DNA from: Palsa-295 sp963781105
GTDB taxonomy: Bacteria > Acidobacteriota > Terriglobia > Acidiferrales > UBA7541
DNA: 64,000 bases
Assembly: GCA_963781105.1 (NCBI GenBank)
Contig: CAWAED010000004.1
Coordinates: 124,001-188,000, forward strand
Direction: 5' to 3'
Shown one piece after another: positions 52,511-63,300 of this stretch (position 1 is its first letter; each line of letters starts with the position of its first letter). The translations under genes were made by a program, and so were the position numbers. The notes under the pieces are model-generated. The model did not search any database. It saw only the letters and a program-made list of their open reading frames with translations, and was not told where the DNA came from.

Positions 52511-55107
52511 AACGCCGCAAGCGCATGCTCGAAGAACTCGACCAGGATATTCGCGACCACATCGAACGCGAGACGCAGGACAACATCGCGCGCGGCATGC
52601 CGCCTGACGAAGCGCGTTATGCGGCACTGCGCAAATTCGGAAATGTCACCCGAGTGCAAGAAGAGACCCGCGAAGTCTGGGCGACTGCCTGGTTCGAACA
52701 ACTCCTGCAAGACGTTCGCTACGGATTTCGCCTGCTGCGTCGCAGCCCGCTTTTCGCCCTTGTGGCCATCTTCACTCTCGCCATCGGCATCGGTGCGAAC
52801 ACCGCAATCTTCACGGTGGTTCACGCGATCTTGCTGCAGCCGCTCCCTTATCCCAATTCAGACCGCCTCGCCATCATCTGGTCGGGCCTCGGCGACGAGC
52901 TCCGCGCGCCCGCTTCGGAATACGAACTCGTGCAACTCCGCGAGCGCTCCCGTCTATTCGATCAGATCGGCGGAATTTGGGTGCGCAATTCGGTAGTTCC
53001 AGGCGAAGGCCGACCCGAGCAGGTAAAACTCGGCGTGGTGACGGAGAATTTCCTTTCGTTGCTCTGCCCGAAACCCGCGCTGGGCCGCGTGTTTACCGCG
53101 CAAGATGTTCTCGCCGACAAGCAAGACACGATGGTCATTTCCTATAGCCTCTGGCAACGCAGATTCGGCGGCGATCCCGGTATCGTCGGCCGAGCGCTGC
53201 GAGTCGGCGACGGCGCCGTAACGATCGTCGGAGTTTTGCCGCAGGATTTCCGCCTGATTTTTCCAGACGACTCCAGCGTCCCGCCGAACGTTGATCTCTT
53301 TACGCCGCTAGGATTCGCGTCCGCCACGCCGGACGGTCCAAGCTACCTTCGCACCATTGGACGGCTGCGCCCTGGCGCGAATTTCTCGCAAGCACAATCC
53401 GAATTCGATGAAATTGCCACGCAACTTCGCCGCACCGTGCCCGCGTTCGATGACCAGAAGCTTTCCCTACACGTAGCGCCCTTGCAGGACGACGACGTGC
53501 GCAACGTGCGCCGCACTCTCATACTGCTGTTCGGCGGTGTGGCCTTTGTGTTGCTGATAGCGTGCGCTAACGTTGCCAACTTGCTCCTCGCTCGCTCGAG
53601 CTATCGCATACGCGAAACGACGGTTCGTCTAGCCATCGGAGCGCCACGCCGCCGCATCATTCGGCAATTGCTTACCGAAACCGTCGTGCTCGGTCTCACT
53701 GGCGGAATGGCCGCGATTGGAGTCGGCTGGCTCGCGCTAAAGGCTCTGCTGGCGCTGCGCCCTGAATCGCTTTTGCGCCTTGGTTCGATTCGGCTCGATC
53801 CCGCCGTGTTTGCCTACACCCTTGCGCTCTCGGTTCTCACGGGCATCGTTTTCGGTCTAGCGCCGGCATTCACTGCAAGTCGTGTGGACCTCAGTGGATC
53901 GCTGAAGAGCGGCGCACGCATCTCCGGCACGGGCGGCAAATTGTCGCGCGCGGTACTGATCGCTGCCGAAGTCGCGCTCAGCTTGGTTCTGCTCGCCGGC
54001 ACAGGCCTTCTGGTCCGCACTTTCCTCGCAGTGCTCAATGTGGATCCCGGCTTCCAGTCCGCTCATGTACTCACGTTCACCACGTCGCCAGGCGATTACA
54101 ATTTCGTGCATCAGCTGCAACAAAAACTCCTGGCGATTCCCGGCGTGCAGTCCGCTTCGATCGTCTCTCATCTACCGCTCGACGACAGCTATCCGAATTG
54201 GTACGACGCCTACTATCCCGAAGGTGCTCCGCCGTCAGAGCAAAACACTCTGCAGGCCGATGACCGTTCGATTCTGCCGGGTTATTTCCAGACCATCGGG
54301 GCGACCCTAATCGAAGGACGCGACTTCACCGACGCGGACGACGCCGCGCACCAGCACGTCGCCATTATTGACGAAGCGCTCGCGAAGCAAACCTGGCCCG
54401 GCCAGGATCCGCTGGGGCGCCGGCTGAACATCTCCGATTCACCAAAGGGTTTTTACCAATTCGAACGGGATTGGGTGGTAGTCGTCGGCGTAGTCAAGCA
54501 CGTGCAATATCACTCGCTCACCATGATGGTACGGCCGCAAATCTACGTTCCGTTTCAGCTCGCGCCACGCCCAGTTTCATTTGTGCTGCGTGCCAGCGCG
54601 CCGCTCCCCACTTTAGCTGCCCCGATTCGCGCGGCGGTCTCGCAAGTGGATAGGAGCGCACCGGTCGCAAGGCTTATCGCTCTCGATGAGCTCGTGGAGC
54701 AAGCGCGCGCGCAGAACCGCTTCGTGGCCTTCCTCGCTGGCGCACTCGCCGGAACCGCGCTGTTGCTCGCGTGCATCGGCATCGCCGGCGTCACGGCGTT
54801 TTCGATTGCGCAGCGCACGAATGAAATCGGCATTCGCATGGCGCTGGGCGCCAGTCCAACCCGAATTGTCCGCATGATTCTCGGCCAAAGCCTGCGTCCA
54901 GTAATTGGGGGGCTGCTTGTGGGACTCTGCGTGTCGTTCGCCGTCACGCCCTTGATGCAAACGCTACTGTTCGGCGTCGAGCCCGGAGATCCGCTGACCT
55001 TTGTTTCGATCTCAGCGTTTTTGCTCGCGGTGGGAATTGTGGCTTGCTATCTTCCAGCCCTGCGCGCCACGCGAATCGAACCAACCATCGCTCTGCGCTA
55101 CGAGTAA
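52507..55107 (+). CDS. Duplicated orphan ABC permease (ADOP/MacB-like)
   Basis: The 866-residue inner-membrane protein belongs to the acidobacterial duplicated orphan permease family. An N-terminal soluble segment (QDIRDHIERETQDNIARGMP, then YAALRKFGNVTRVQEETRE) is characteristic. Two MacB-PCD/FtsX units follow: each has an extracytoplasmic domain (residues about 100-320 and 510-720) and three C-terminal helices with ANLLLARSSYRIRETTVRLAIGA-type and RTNEIGIRMALGAS loops. No ATPase gene is adjacent, consistent with the orphan naming. The role is suspected to be export or lipoprotein handling. Intact despite its length, in contrast to the frameshifted genes just upstream. Confidence 0.9.
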   Translation: MKRRKRMLEELDQDIRDHIERETQDNIARGMPPDEARYAALRKFGNVTRVQEETREVWATAWFEQLLQDVRYGFRLLRRSPLFALVAIFTLAIGIGANTAIFTVVHAILLQPLPYPNSDRLAIIWSGLGDELRAPASEYELVQLRERSRLFDQIGGIWVRNSVVPGEGRPEQVKLGVVTENFLSLLCPKPALGRVFTAQDVLADKQDTMVISYSLWQRRFGGDPGIVGRALRVGDGAVTIVGVLPQDFRLIFPDDSSVPPNVDLFTPLGFASATPDGPSYLRTIGRLRPGANFSQAQSEFDEIATQLRRTVPAFDDQKLSLHVAPLQDDDVRNVRRTLILLFGGVAFVLLIACANVANLLLARSSYRIRETTVRLAIGAPRRRIIRQLLTETVVLGLTGGMAAIGVGWLALKALLALRPESLLRLGSIRLDPAVFAYTLALSVLTGIVFGLAPAFTASRVDLSGSLKSGARISGTGGKLSRAVLIAAEVALSLVLLAGTGLLVRTFLAVLNVDPGFQSAHVLTFTTSPGDYNFVHQLQQKLLAIPGVQSASIVSHLPLDDSYPNWYDAYYPEGAPPSEQNTLQADDRSILPGYFQTIGATLIEGRDFTDADDAAHQHVAIIDEALAKQTWPGQDPLGRRLNISDSPKGFYQFERDWVVVVGVVKHVQYHSLTMMVRPQIYVPFQLAPRPVSFVLRASAPLPTLAAPIRAAVSQVDRSAPVARLIALDELVEQARAQNRFVAFLAGALAGTALLLACIGIAGVTAFSIAQRTNEIGIRMALGASPTRIVRMILGQSLRPVIGGLLVGLCVSFAVTPLMQTLLFGVEPGDPLTFVSISAFLLAVGIVACYLPALRATRIEPTIALRYE

Positions 55108-55116
55108 TCGGCCCCG

Positions 55117-56223
55117 CTACTTTTTCCCGACGACTTCCATCACCGAAGTAGCCACGTAGTTGATTTGCTCCGCCGTCATGCCCGGAAAGATCGGCAGACT
55201 CAACACGCGTTCGCAGGCGCGCTCCGCGTTGGGGAATGTTCCGGCAGGATAGCCGAGCGAAGAATAGGCCGGCTGCAAATGGACCGGCTTGGGATAGTGC
55301 ACAGAAGTTTCAATCCCGCGTTCAGCGAGCTGCGCGATCACGGCGTTGCGGTTGCTCACATAAATCACGAATTGGTGATAGACGCATTCGTCTTGTGGAT
55401 CGTCCACCGGCATCTTGAGCCGCGCGCCTTCCAGCATCCGACGGTATTCGCGCGCGATTTCCCGGCGCCTCTCCGTCCAGCCATGCAGGCGGCGCAACTT
55501 AATGCGCAGCACGGCGCCCTGGAATCCGTCCATGCGATAGTTGTAGCCGGGGAATTCGTGGTCGTAGCGCGCGGTCTGCCCGTGCGAACGCGCCGCGCGC
55601 GCGAATTTCGCTGCGGCATCGTCGTTGGTGGTCAGCGCGCCGGCTTCTCCGTACGCGCCCAGATTTTTGGTCGGATAAAAGCTGAAGGCAGCCGCGTGGC
55701 CCAAAGAGCCCACGCGTTGGTTATGGTATCGGGCGGCATGCGCCTGCGCCGCATCTTCCAGAATCCGCAAGTTGCGCCGCGCCGCGATTTCGCGAATCGC
55801 GTCCATATCTGCCGGGCGGCCATAAAGATGAACGGGAATGATAGCCCGGCTGCGCGGCGTGATAGACCGCTCGATCAACTTCGCATCAATATTTGCGGTG
55901 GCGGGATCGATATCTACAAATACCGGACGCGCGCCGCAATACGTAATCGCTTCGGCCGTAGCCATAAACGTATTCGGCGTAGTGATCACGTCGTCGCCCG
56001 GCTGCACTCCCAGCGCCAGCAGCCCTACATGGAGCGCCGCCGTTCCGCTGCCCAGCGCGACGCAGTGGCACGTCCCGCAGAAATCGGCGAACTCGCGCTC
56101 AAACGCCTCCACTTCCTCGCCCTGTACGAACGACGAATTCTGGCAGACGCGGTCGAGCGCCGACAGAATCTCATCGCGCAATTCTGCGTACTCAGCCTTT
56201 AGATCGAGGAGCGGAACTTTCAT
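55117..56223 (-). CDS. DegT/DnrJ/EryC1 family PLP-dependent aminotransferase
   Basis: The 368-residue protein is a sugar nucleotide aminotransferase of the DegT family, used in making amino sugars for surface polysaccharides. The N-terminus VPLLDLKAEYAELRDEI, GSGTAALHVGLLALG, and the PLP-lysine motif FSFYPTKNLGAYGEAG are typical, as is YNYRMDGFQGAVLRIKL. The start is ATG 56223; the upstream frame is not conserved. It adjoins the fragment of an ABC-2 permease, which may reflect a former polysaccharide gene group. Specific substrate unknown. Confidence 0.9.
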   Translation of the reverse strand: MKVPLLDLKAEYAELRDEILSALDRVCQNSSFVQGEEVEAFEREFADFCGTCHCVALGSGTAALHVGLLALGVQPGDDVITTPNTFMATAEAITYCGARPVFVDIDPATANIDAKLIERSITPRSRAIIPVHLYGRPADMDAIREIAARRNLRILEDAAQAHAARYHNQRVGSLGHAAAFSFYPTKNLGAYGEAGALTTNDDAAAKFARAARSHGQTARYDHEFPGYNYRMDGFQGAVLRIKLRRLHGWTERRREIAREYRRMLEGARLKMPVDDPQDECVYHQFVIYVSNRNAVIAQLAERGIETSVHYPKPVHLQPAYSSLGYPAGTFPNAERACERVLSLPIFPGMTAEQINYVATSVMEVVGKK

Positions 56224-56326
56224 CCACGCACGCCTTTCGGGCAGTGAAAACTGTACTGTACCGCGAGCCAGGCTACAAGGCAGGTGTTGCCTCACGGAAG
56301 GGAATTGCATACCAGCGAACGTGCGT

Positions 56327-56630
56327 CTAGATGTGCGTCAGCGTGCCGGCAATTTTGGCGCGGCGTAGCGCCCAAGAAAACACCACGAACGACGCCGGAA
56401 TCAGGATCACCGCGAATATCAGCAAAGGCGCGATCGAAGGCCACAGTTGATTCCCTTCCGCCCCCGAAAGCAGCGCCGCGCGCATTCCTTCAAGTGAGTA
56501 AGTGACGGGAATCAAGCGCGCGAGGAATCGCAGCAGACCGGGCAGCACGCTGATGGAGTACATCATCCCGCCGAGCAGGCCGAAAATTCCCAGCACGATC
56601 CGGTCAGTAATCCTCATGGCGGGAACTATT
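56327..56630 (-). pseudogene. Fragment of ABC-2 type permease (C-terminal portion)
   Basis: The minus-strand frame encodes about 95 residues resembling the last two membrane helices of ABC-2 permeases: LGIFGLLGGMMYSISVLPG, LLRFLARLIPVTYSLEGMRAALL and ILIPASFVVFSWALRRAKIAGTL. The expected first four helices are absent; the open frame continues upstream to 56794 with non-homologous sequence. A full protein would need about 250 residues. It is therefore a truncated remnant rather than a functional transporter gene. Confidence 0.6.
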
Positions 56631-56844
56631 ACCAAGCTGAACCTTACCAGCGACCAACGGAGGCCGATTATGGGCGCGACAGGCAAGGGCGTCACTGAGC
56701 TAGACGTCAATCTAGCTTGAACTGGCGGTCTTCCCGGGCAATATATCGACAAGGTGGCCGGGGAGTTTGCAAGTCGGTGCGCGTGTACGAACAATGCAAA
56801 ACGCGCAACCGTTGACCTGATTCTGTCCTAACAGCTACGCAAAG

Positions 56845-57339
56845 TTAGTCCCGTAGAAGGGTGCTGCGCGGTGTTCTTGCTATCTCGCGTGTGTCGGGAG
56901 AGGCACGAATGCCTGTCATTTCCTCGATCTGAATACAATAGAACACCGGGACCACAGGTTTTCGCTGGCGGCGAACCTGGACCGCGGTATAGCCGCTCTG
57001 CCACCACAGGGCTCTCCCTTCTATCAGTGAGCGGGCGTACTCCCGGCCTTTCGCGTCTTTGGGAGAGTTAGAAAACTCCACGTAGTGCCCTAGAGCGACA
57101 ACGCTCACCCAGTGGTCGTGGGCCACAATTTCGTCAACCTCCACACAGACCAACGGATTTTCCCGCATCCACTCGATCTTCCGTCCCAGCGTGGAGAAGC
57201 AGTACAAGCATTCAGCTTCGTAGGAAAAATAAATGGGAACGATGTACGGTCGATTGTTGGAGGCACAAGCGAGCCGGCCAAAGCCGACCCGAGCGAGCAG
57301 TTTGCGACACTCGCCGCTGCGGAGCTTAGTGATAAGCAT
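56845..57339 (-). CDS. Pyridoxamine 5'-phosphate oxidase-like FMN-binding protein
   Basis: From ATG 57339 (MLITKLRSGE) the 164-residue protein has the split-barrel flavin-nucleotide-binding fold: VGFGRLACASNNRPYIVPIYF, then CLYCFSTLGRKIEWMRENPLVCVEVD and WVSVVALGHYVEF. Such proteins bind FMN or F420 and can reduce small molecules; many are named nitroimidazole-resistance proteins. Substrate is unknown. The gene stands alone. Confidence 0.83.
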   Translation of the reverse strand: MLITKLRSGECRKLLARVGFGRLACASNNRPYIVPIYFSYEAECLYCFSTLGRKIEWMRENPLVCVEVDEIVAHDHWVSVVALGHYVEFSNSPKDAKGREYARSLIEGRALWWQSGYTAVQVRRQRKPVVPVFYCIQIEEMTGIRASPDTREIARTPRSTLLRD

Positions 57340-57677
57340 GAAACCCCACGACCGCAGCGAAGTTATCTTTGCCGCCTGCACTGACGGTGTAGCCGAGGCG
57401 ATGGACGATCATCGCGTACAATTTAGCCTGAAACCGTCGCGGATCTCGTTCCCACGCGGCGGACCGAGCCCGCAGACGAGATCGTCAGAGCCGTGCACTC
57501 CGCAATACATCGGTTTTCTGCGGAAGGCCCGAACGGAGACGACCGCGTGATGCTAATCCTCAAAGTTAACTCGTTCCGGAATCCACATAAACTGCGTTTC
57601 CTATCCGTGATCGACTTCCCAAACGACGCGCCCGCTTCGGAGGCGTGACCGGCCGGGAGAGACACTTGCACCGAACA
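57340..57677. other. Intergenic region with no recognised feature
   Basis: These 338 bases separate the FMN-binding and PP2C genes. A minus-strand open frame at 57423-57671 lacks recognisable domains and a ribosome site and is probably not a gene. I found no promoter or terminator I could support. Confidence 0.4.
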
Positions 57678-58463
57678 TCAAACCGTATCGCCTATGCGTA
57701 CGACAACTACGCTCACATTGTCCTCTCCACCATGTTCGTTTGCGAGCCGGACAAGACGATCTGCGTTCGTTTGTGCATCGGAATTTTCGAGAAGCAGTCC
57801 TGCGATTTCCGAATCCCTCACCATGCGTGTCAGCCCGTCGGTGCAGAGCAGCACTATATCGTTGCTCACCAGAATGTGCTCTGTTGCATCCACCTCCACT
57901 TGTTCCTGCACTCCTAAGGCACGGATCAGGACGTTCTGCATCTTACTCAAATGCGATTCCTCCGGCTTAATCAGACCGCGCCGAACCTGTTCCGCGACCA
58001 GACTATGGTCCGTGGTGAGCCGATTCAGCACACCCGAACGAAGCAGATAGGCCCGACTATCTCCCACATGGACCAGGCTAAGGCGGGCGCCCTCCAGCCA
58101 CGCCGTCACCACCGTCGCACCCATTCCATGCAACAGCGGATTGTCGGTCGACGCTTCGTAGATACGGCGATTCGCGAGTCGAACGGCAGAAGCCAGCTGG
58201 TTGGTTTTTTCGGAAAGGTCGGGACGTAGTACTTCGCCGAACGGGACAGAAACGTTTTCCGAATTCTCCAAGCAATGCGCAGCGATCACATCGCCCGCAA
58301 TCTTGCTCGCCAACTCCCCGTGCGTTTCGCCCCCCATGCCATCGGACACGACGAACAGCTTCAACTCGGGCAGCACTCGACAAGTATCTTCGTTGTTTTT
58401 GCGAACCCGGCCAATGTCGGTCTTGGATCCGATTTCTAGCTGTATGCACGCATTCCCGGTCAC
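57678..58463 (-). CDS. PP2C-family serine/threonine phosphatase
   Basis: The 261-residue protein (GTG start at 58463, preceded by AGGGG) has the metal-dependent phosphatase motifs: VVSDGMGGETHGELAS, HVGDSRAYLLR, LLCTDGLTRMV and GGEDNVSVVVVRI. The two Mg/Mn-coordinating Asp residues are in these. It likely reverses Ser/Thr kinase signalling, and the adjacent large repeat protein could be a partner or, if its missing N-terminus is a kinase, a substrate. Longer starts up to 58640 would add a non-conserved N-terminus. Confidence 0.9.
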   Translation of the reverse strand: MTGNACIQLEIGSKTDIGRVRKNNEDTCRVLPELKLFVVSDGMGGETHGELASKIAGDVIAAHCLENSENVSVPFGEVLRPDLSEKTNQLASAVRLANRRIYEASTDNPLLHGMGATVVTAWLEGARLSLVHVGDSRAYLLRSGVLNRLTTDHSLVAEQVRRGLIKPEESHLSKMQNVLIRALGVQEQVEVDATEHILVSNDIVLLCTDGLTRMVRDSEIAGLLLENSDAQTNADRLVRLANEHGGEDNVSVVVVRIGDTV

Positions 58464-58665
58464 GGCAAACCCCTGCGATACCTTCCCGTTCCTTTTCAAC
58501 GAAGCTACTTCTTTCGCCGAGCGACTAAACAACCCTCCATCTCTAGCGTATGGGCTCGATTCCCCTCGTCCAGGCGATGTGCCTGGCAATGTACAAATCA
58601 AGCCGGGCCTGCGAAATGGCCCTCCCAACATCGATAGCAAGCTGCAACAACCAGCCGGTGCAGCA

Positions 58666-60186
58666 CTAGTGGGTGTACGAGATACCCACTAGAGGCACCG
58701 CTGTGCTCCGGAGGCCCCCATTGTCTAAATTCAGCAGCACGTTTCCAGTCAAGACTAAATGGCCCCACAGACGAAATTTCAGGCCCAGCGACGCATCGAT
58801 TATATTCTCGTCTGCAAGCTTCTGAGCTATGTCCGCATGCGTCGTCCCTGGCGTATAGACCGCGCAGGCAACACCCGCGGCATTGGTCGGTCCGGAGCAA
58901 TTGCCGTGATCCGTGTACGTTTGAGAGATGAGCACAGGACTGCTAAAGAGTCGTTGTCCGTACAGGTCGAATGCTCCCGTTAGCCGACTTGTCACACGAA
59001 CATCGGCCCCCGCAATATAGAGCAATCGGTTGGGCAGCGCGCCCTTGGCCACCGGATTTGTGGCACCCGGCACGATGTTCGTACCGGCGAGAATGGAATC
59101 GCCATTTACCTCGTAACCCACCGAGGCGTGCGGCGTGACCCGCGCATGGTAGGAAATCACGGCAAACGGCTCAACTCCCGTCGTGCCAGAACCCAGGAAA
59201 TTCTTTGCATCTCCGCTAGGCAGGCGCACATCCACCCCTGCGGCGACTGCCAGACGCTCCCCCTTGTACACCGTGTATTTTCCGCGGAGCACCACATCGC
59301 CGATGCCCACTGCGCTGTTCGAATCGGAAAACGTGGCATTGAGGCACGGAACTTGCGGCGCACATTGCGCGGCGAGCGCAGGATTACTTGGATTGAAGGA
59401 ATGCCACACGTTGCCGGGCGCCATGGCCGATGCAGGTGCAACGGAATTTGGAACAATCGTCGCTTGCGAAGTAACCGCCATTCGCACATCCAAAATCGGA
59501 ATCGCGGCCGAGAAATCAAGACGGCTCGTAATTCCGTAAGTCAAATAAATCGTGTATTGATTTGTGGTCAGGTCGATATTGTTCAATGTTTGGATGTAGT
59601 CGCGAACGAAGCAAGGATCTCCCGCATATTGTGTGCCGGTCAGCCCGGTTTGGACCGGGCACGCCGGTATGTTCGGAGGTATAGGAGTAAAAGGCTGGTG
59701 CTGAAGGATGGTTGGAATATTACCCAAGCTCTTTCCGTCGATTGTGCTGAAATTGAAATATTGGTAGCTGAAACCCAAAAAGAGTTTGTGCCTGCCGATA
59801 GTGGTCGCGCGATCGCCGAGAATTGGACCAAGGCTTTCATCCGTCGAAGGAGCAAATGTCTTCAGCGACGGATCGTAGATGAAGGTAATGCCGGAAGAAG
59901 GTGAAGCAAGCGGCAGCTGCGCGACCTGAACACCAACTGCTTCGTTAATAGGAGCAAACGTGCTCAGGAAGTCGCTCCCAAAATGGGCCTCGTGATGGTC
60001 TCCCGTGAACAACACGGACTGCGCAGGATTCGGCGTAGAGCCAAACCCAAACGGACCGTAGACCTGCGGAATTAGGCAAACCAGTTTGTTGTTTACCGTG
60101 CCGTTCAAAGGACATATCTGCGCCGAAGCCGTACCCGCAACAAGAAGCATCAGGGCTGCGAGCCCAACGATCGCGATCCTCTTCAT
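58666..60186 (-). CDS. Outer-membrane beta-barrel protein
   Basis: The 506-residue protein has a clear signal peptide (IAIVGLAALMLLVAGTASAQ). The mature sequence is rich in alternating hydrophobic strands ending in aromatic residues (FLGFSYQYFNF, QYTIYLTYGI, RLDFSAAIPIL, GKYTVYKGERLAVAAGVDVRLPSG, VLTGNVLLNL), with a C-terminal GISYTH typical of barrels. It resembles the transporter/MetA-pathway family that exports or imports hydrophobic compounds in the outer membrane. Four Cys may form disulfides in loops. GAGGAGAAC precedes the ATG. Function unknown. Confidence 0.8.
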   Translation of the reverse strand: MKRIAIVGLAALMLLVAGTASAQICPLNGTVNNKLVCLIPQVYGPFGFGSTPNPAQSVLFTGDHHEAHFGSDFLSTFAPINEAVGVQVAQLPLASPSSGITFIYDPSLKTFAPSTDESLGPILGDRATTIGRHKLFLGFSYQYFNFSTIDGKSLGNIPTILQHQPFTPIPPNIPACPVQTGLTGTQYAGDPCFVRDYIQTLNNIDLTTNQYTIYLTYGITSRLDFSAAIPILDVRMAVTSQATIVPNSVAPASAMAPGNVWHSFNPSNPALAAQCAPQVPCLNATFSDSNSAVGIGDVVLRGKYTVYKGERLAVAAGVDVRLPSGDAKNFLGSGTTGVEPFAVISYHARVTPHASVGYEVNGDSILAGTNIVPGATNPVAKGALPNRLLYIAGADVRVTSRLTGAFDLYGQRLFSSPVLISQTYTDHGNCSGPTNAAGVACAVYTPGTTHADIAQKLADENIIDASLGLKFRLWGHLVLTGNVLLNLDNGGLRSTAVPLVGISYTH

Positions 60187-60328
60187 TACGGTTCTCCTCA
60201 GTCGGGATGGGGGCCGTTTGTTTCCGATCGTTGGTTTACCGCTGCGGGGCGGGCTGAACCGCCCGTTGTTGCAGCGAGTCTATTCCCTTCATATCGGTTG
60301 TCAAGACACGTATTCGCTTCCCCGCTTC

Positions 60329-63300
60329 TCACCTTACATCGGTAATGGTCCAAGTTCCGCTCTTCTTGGATAACTCGAAAACCCAAAGATCGCTTCGATC
60401 CAAGGTTTTCTGGCCTTTGGGAGTGTACTGTTGTGCGACTCGAGCTGAGACCGTTGCGGTAACTCTGTCCGGATTTATTTTCACAGTTTCATCGAGCATC
60501 TGCATCCTTATCGCGATCGCGTCTTCGAACGAACGCTTGTAACCGGCGTATGTCTTTGCTGGGATGCTGGGCCAAACTTGGCTCACGCCGTCGGGACTTC
60601 TCTGTTCGAAAGCGAGGATAAACCGCTGAATGACGTCTCGAATTGCTGCTTCGTCGACTGCTACACTGGATGCTTCCGTCTTGACCGATGGCGGTGGGGA
60701 CGGCGGCTGGTTGAGCGCATCCACTTTCTTGCTGATTTCCGTCAGGTATCGCTGCGCGTCAGCGGCTTGTGGCCCGTTTTCCCTTACGATCGCCACGAAA
60801 TCGCTGCGGGATTTCTCGAGGCCGACCTTATCTCGGCTGCCGACGGCATTGTAAGCTTGTACTGCTTGCTGGAATTCCCTTTGTTGCTGCGCGGTTCGAG
60901 CCTGGCTCGCCTGAGCCTGATCAATCTCCTTTAACAACGCGGCAGAGTCGCCACCGGCCTGCTTGATTTGCTCCGCGTATTGGCGCGCGGAGTCGAGATT
61001 GCCTTGTTGGAGATCCGAGCGGGCCGCCGCTTCAAGAGCAGCGATCTGCCGGTTTGCACTCTGTTGCTTCAGACTGGCGAGCTTGGCGTCCACGTTGCGC
61101 TGAAGCTCTTCGGCCTCCGACTTTCGCGGCCCCTCAAATGCGATCACTTGACCGAAAAGGTCGGACGCGCGTTGCAGCCCTTGCTGGTCGTTTGCCCGTG
61201 AGCTCTGTTGCGCCTGACGAAAGACGCTCTCTTCCTTCTGGCGCTTCGGGACCACATCGTTGAGATATCTCTGGGCATCCGCTCTCCGAACGCCACCGTC
61301 GCCCGCCGCCAAGATTTTCTGGAGATCCCGTTTCGCGGCGTCGAACTCCCCCTTCTCCACTTCGCTCGTTGCTCGTTGCCACAGCGTCGCCTCCTGCTGC
61401 CGCAACTTCGCAAGCGAATCGTTTCGCATCGATTCGCCCACCGTAGTTTCTCTGTTCTTAATTTCCGCCGTCAGCGGACCATTCAGCTGGTCCGCACCTT
61501 GAAGGGCCCGTAGCGCACCTTGCAAGTCTCCCGACGCGACGAGCTTGTCCGAAAGTGCAATCGCATTTCGCTGCTGCGCCTCCTCCGGACTGACCACGGG
61601 TCTTGCAGGCACAACAGGTGTCGTTGGCGGGTTGGCATTGGTTGTCGTTCCCGCACGTGAGTTAGTCGGCTGAGCAAAACGAACGTCAGCCACTTCGGCT
61701 TTATGACGTGAAATCAGATGCACGGTAGCCCACACGCCCAGAATCAGCCCCATCGCTATGGCCGCAAGCATCGCCGTTTTCTTGAAGCCTCGCGGAGGCG
61801 CGGCCGCCTCCGTCCGTGTCGCAATGTCCCGCATCCGCTCCGGGACGCGCGCGGGCCCCATTGGATTTTTGGGCGTCGCAGGTACGACTGGCGCGGATGC
61901 GGTATCAGTCCGCGGAAACACGACCGGAGCATTCGGTGCAGGAGGAGCCGATTTAAACTGCGGTGGACGCATCGGAGCCGCTGGCTGCGACGAAATGGGG
62001 GGTTGAGTCGCGGATGCCTGCGGCGTGCCGGTTTCGGTTGGTCCGGCGTTCTCCGCCGCGGGCGGTTCGGCGTCAAGCGGTCTGCCTTGCAGAAACGCGT
62101 ACTCTTTCGAGAAACTGGCCGGCGCCGAGGGCGCGGACGTCGGCGATACAACAGTGGGCGTGCTCTTGGCCGCGTCGATTTCCTCCGCCACGCGGCTCAC
62201 CCGCGGGTCGAGCGCGTCGAAAGTTTCGGCCTGCACGGCCACGCGCAGGGTTTCCGCGGCCCCATCGACGTTTCCAGACTCCGTCAAAGCCCGTATTTCC
62301 TGCAGCTTTTGCTCTTGTTGACGCCTCTTAGCTCGAGCCTGAAATTCGACAACCGCTGAATGCAGCAACTGCGTCAGGTCCGTGTTCGGACCGGTGATCG
62401 CGAGAGTCTCTTTTGCGAGGTCGATCGCATCGCTGAAATCCTCACGATTGATTTTGAATTTGATCTCGCGAATCCGCTGTTCGATCATTTCACGCGCGCG
62501 CTGTTTCTTGTCCTGCGCTTCCGCTTGCTCGCGCAGAGACACCAATTCAGCGTGGTCGGGGAACGACTTCAGTGCCGCGTTGGCGGCACGAATGGCGTCC
62601 CAGAACCGATCCTCACGCATATGCGCCTTTACAGCGTCAATCGTTGCCCGGAGGCGTTTTTCGCTCTCAATTTGTGCCTGCTGGTTACGCGCAAAATCGA
62701 TGAGACGCAGCAGATCTCCGTTGGCGGGAAACTCTACTTTCAGGGGCTCTGCCCGAGCGAGGAGTTCCGGATACTTCTTCTCACTGACGAGTTTCTTGAG
62801 GGCCTCTAGTTCGCGTTGCAGCCCCTCGGACCGGCTCTGCTTTTCGCGCTCGCGCTCAACGAGCGCGCGAAGTTTTTGAACTGCGGAGTCTTTGGGATGC
62901 GCGGCGCGCAGCGTATCGAGCAACTCCAGCGCTTCGCCGAACCGCTGCGCTGCCAGAAGCGACCTTCCTTCGGCCAGCTTCGTCTGTTTCTGCTGTTCCG
63001 CCTGCTCTTTGGCCGCGTTGGACAGCAGCCGGGAAATCTCGCGCTCGTCAGGAAACTCGTTTTTCAAATCGGTCAGCCGCGAGATCGACTCATCGTAGCG
63101 TCGTGCGGCCAGAAGACTCCGCGCCTCGGTTAGACTCTTCGATTTGCGCTGTTCAGCGAGCCCGTCACGAGCCGTTGTAAGGAGTCTCGGAATCTCTCCG
63201 TCCTTGGGAAATCTTTTTCCTAATTCGCTCAATAGCGCAATGCATTCATCGTAGTTTCTTTTCGCAAGCAGAGATCGCGCTTTTGCCAAGGTCCCCAGTT

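Noticed and set aside
55165..56202. 345-residue open frame on the plus strand inside the aminotransferase gene
   Set aside because: It is antisense to a complete DegT aminotransferase with intact motifs; the translation is Arg/His-rich and shows no domain.
57423..57671. 82-residue minus-strand frame in the gap between the FMN-binding and PP2C genes
   Set aside because: No ribosome site, no domain and low plausibility; the gap was left without a gene.
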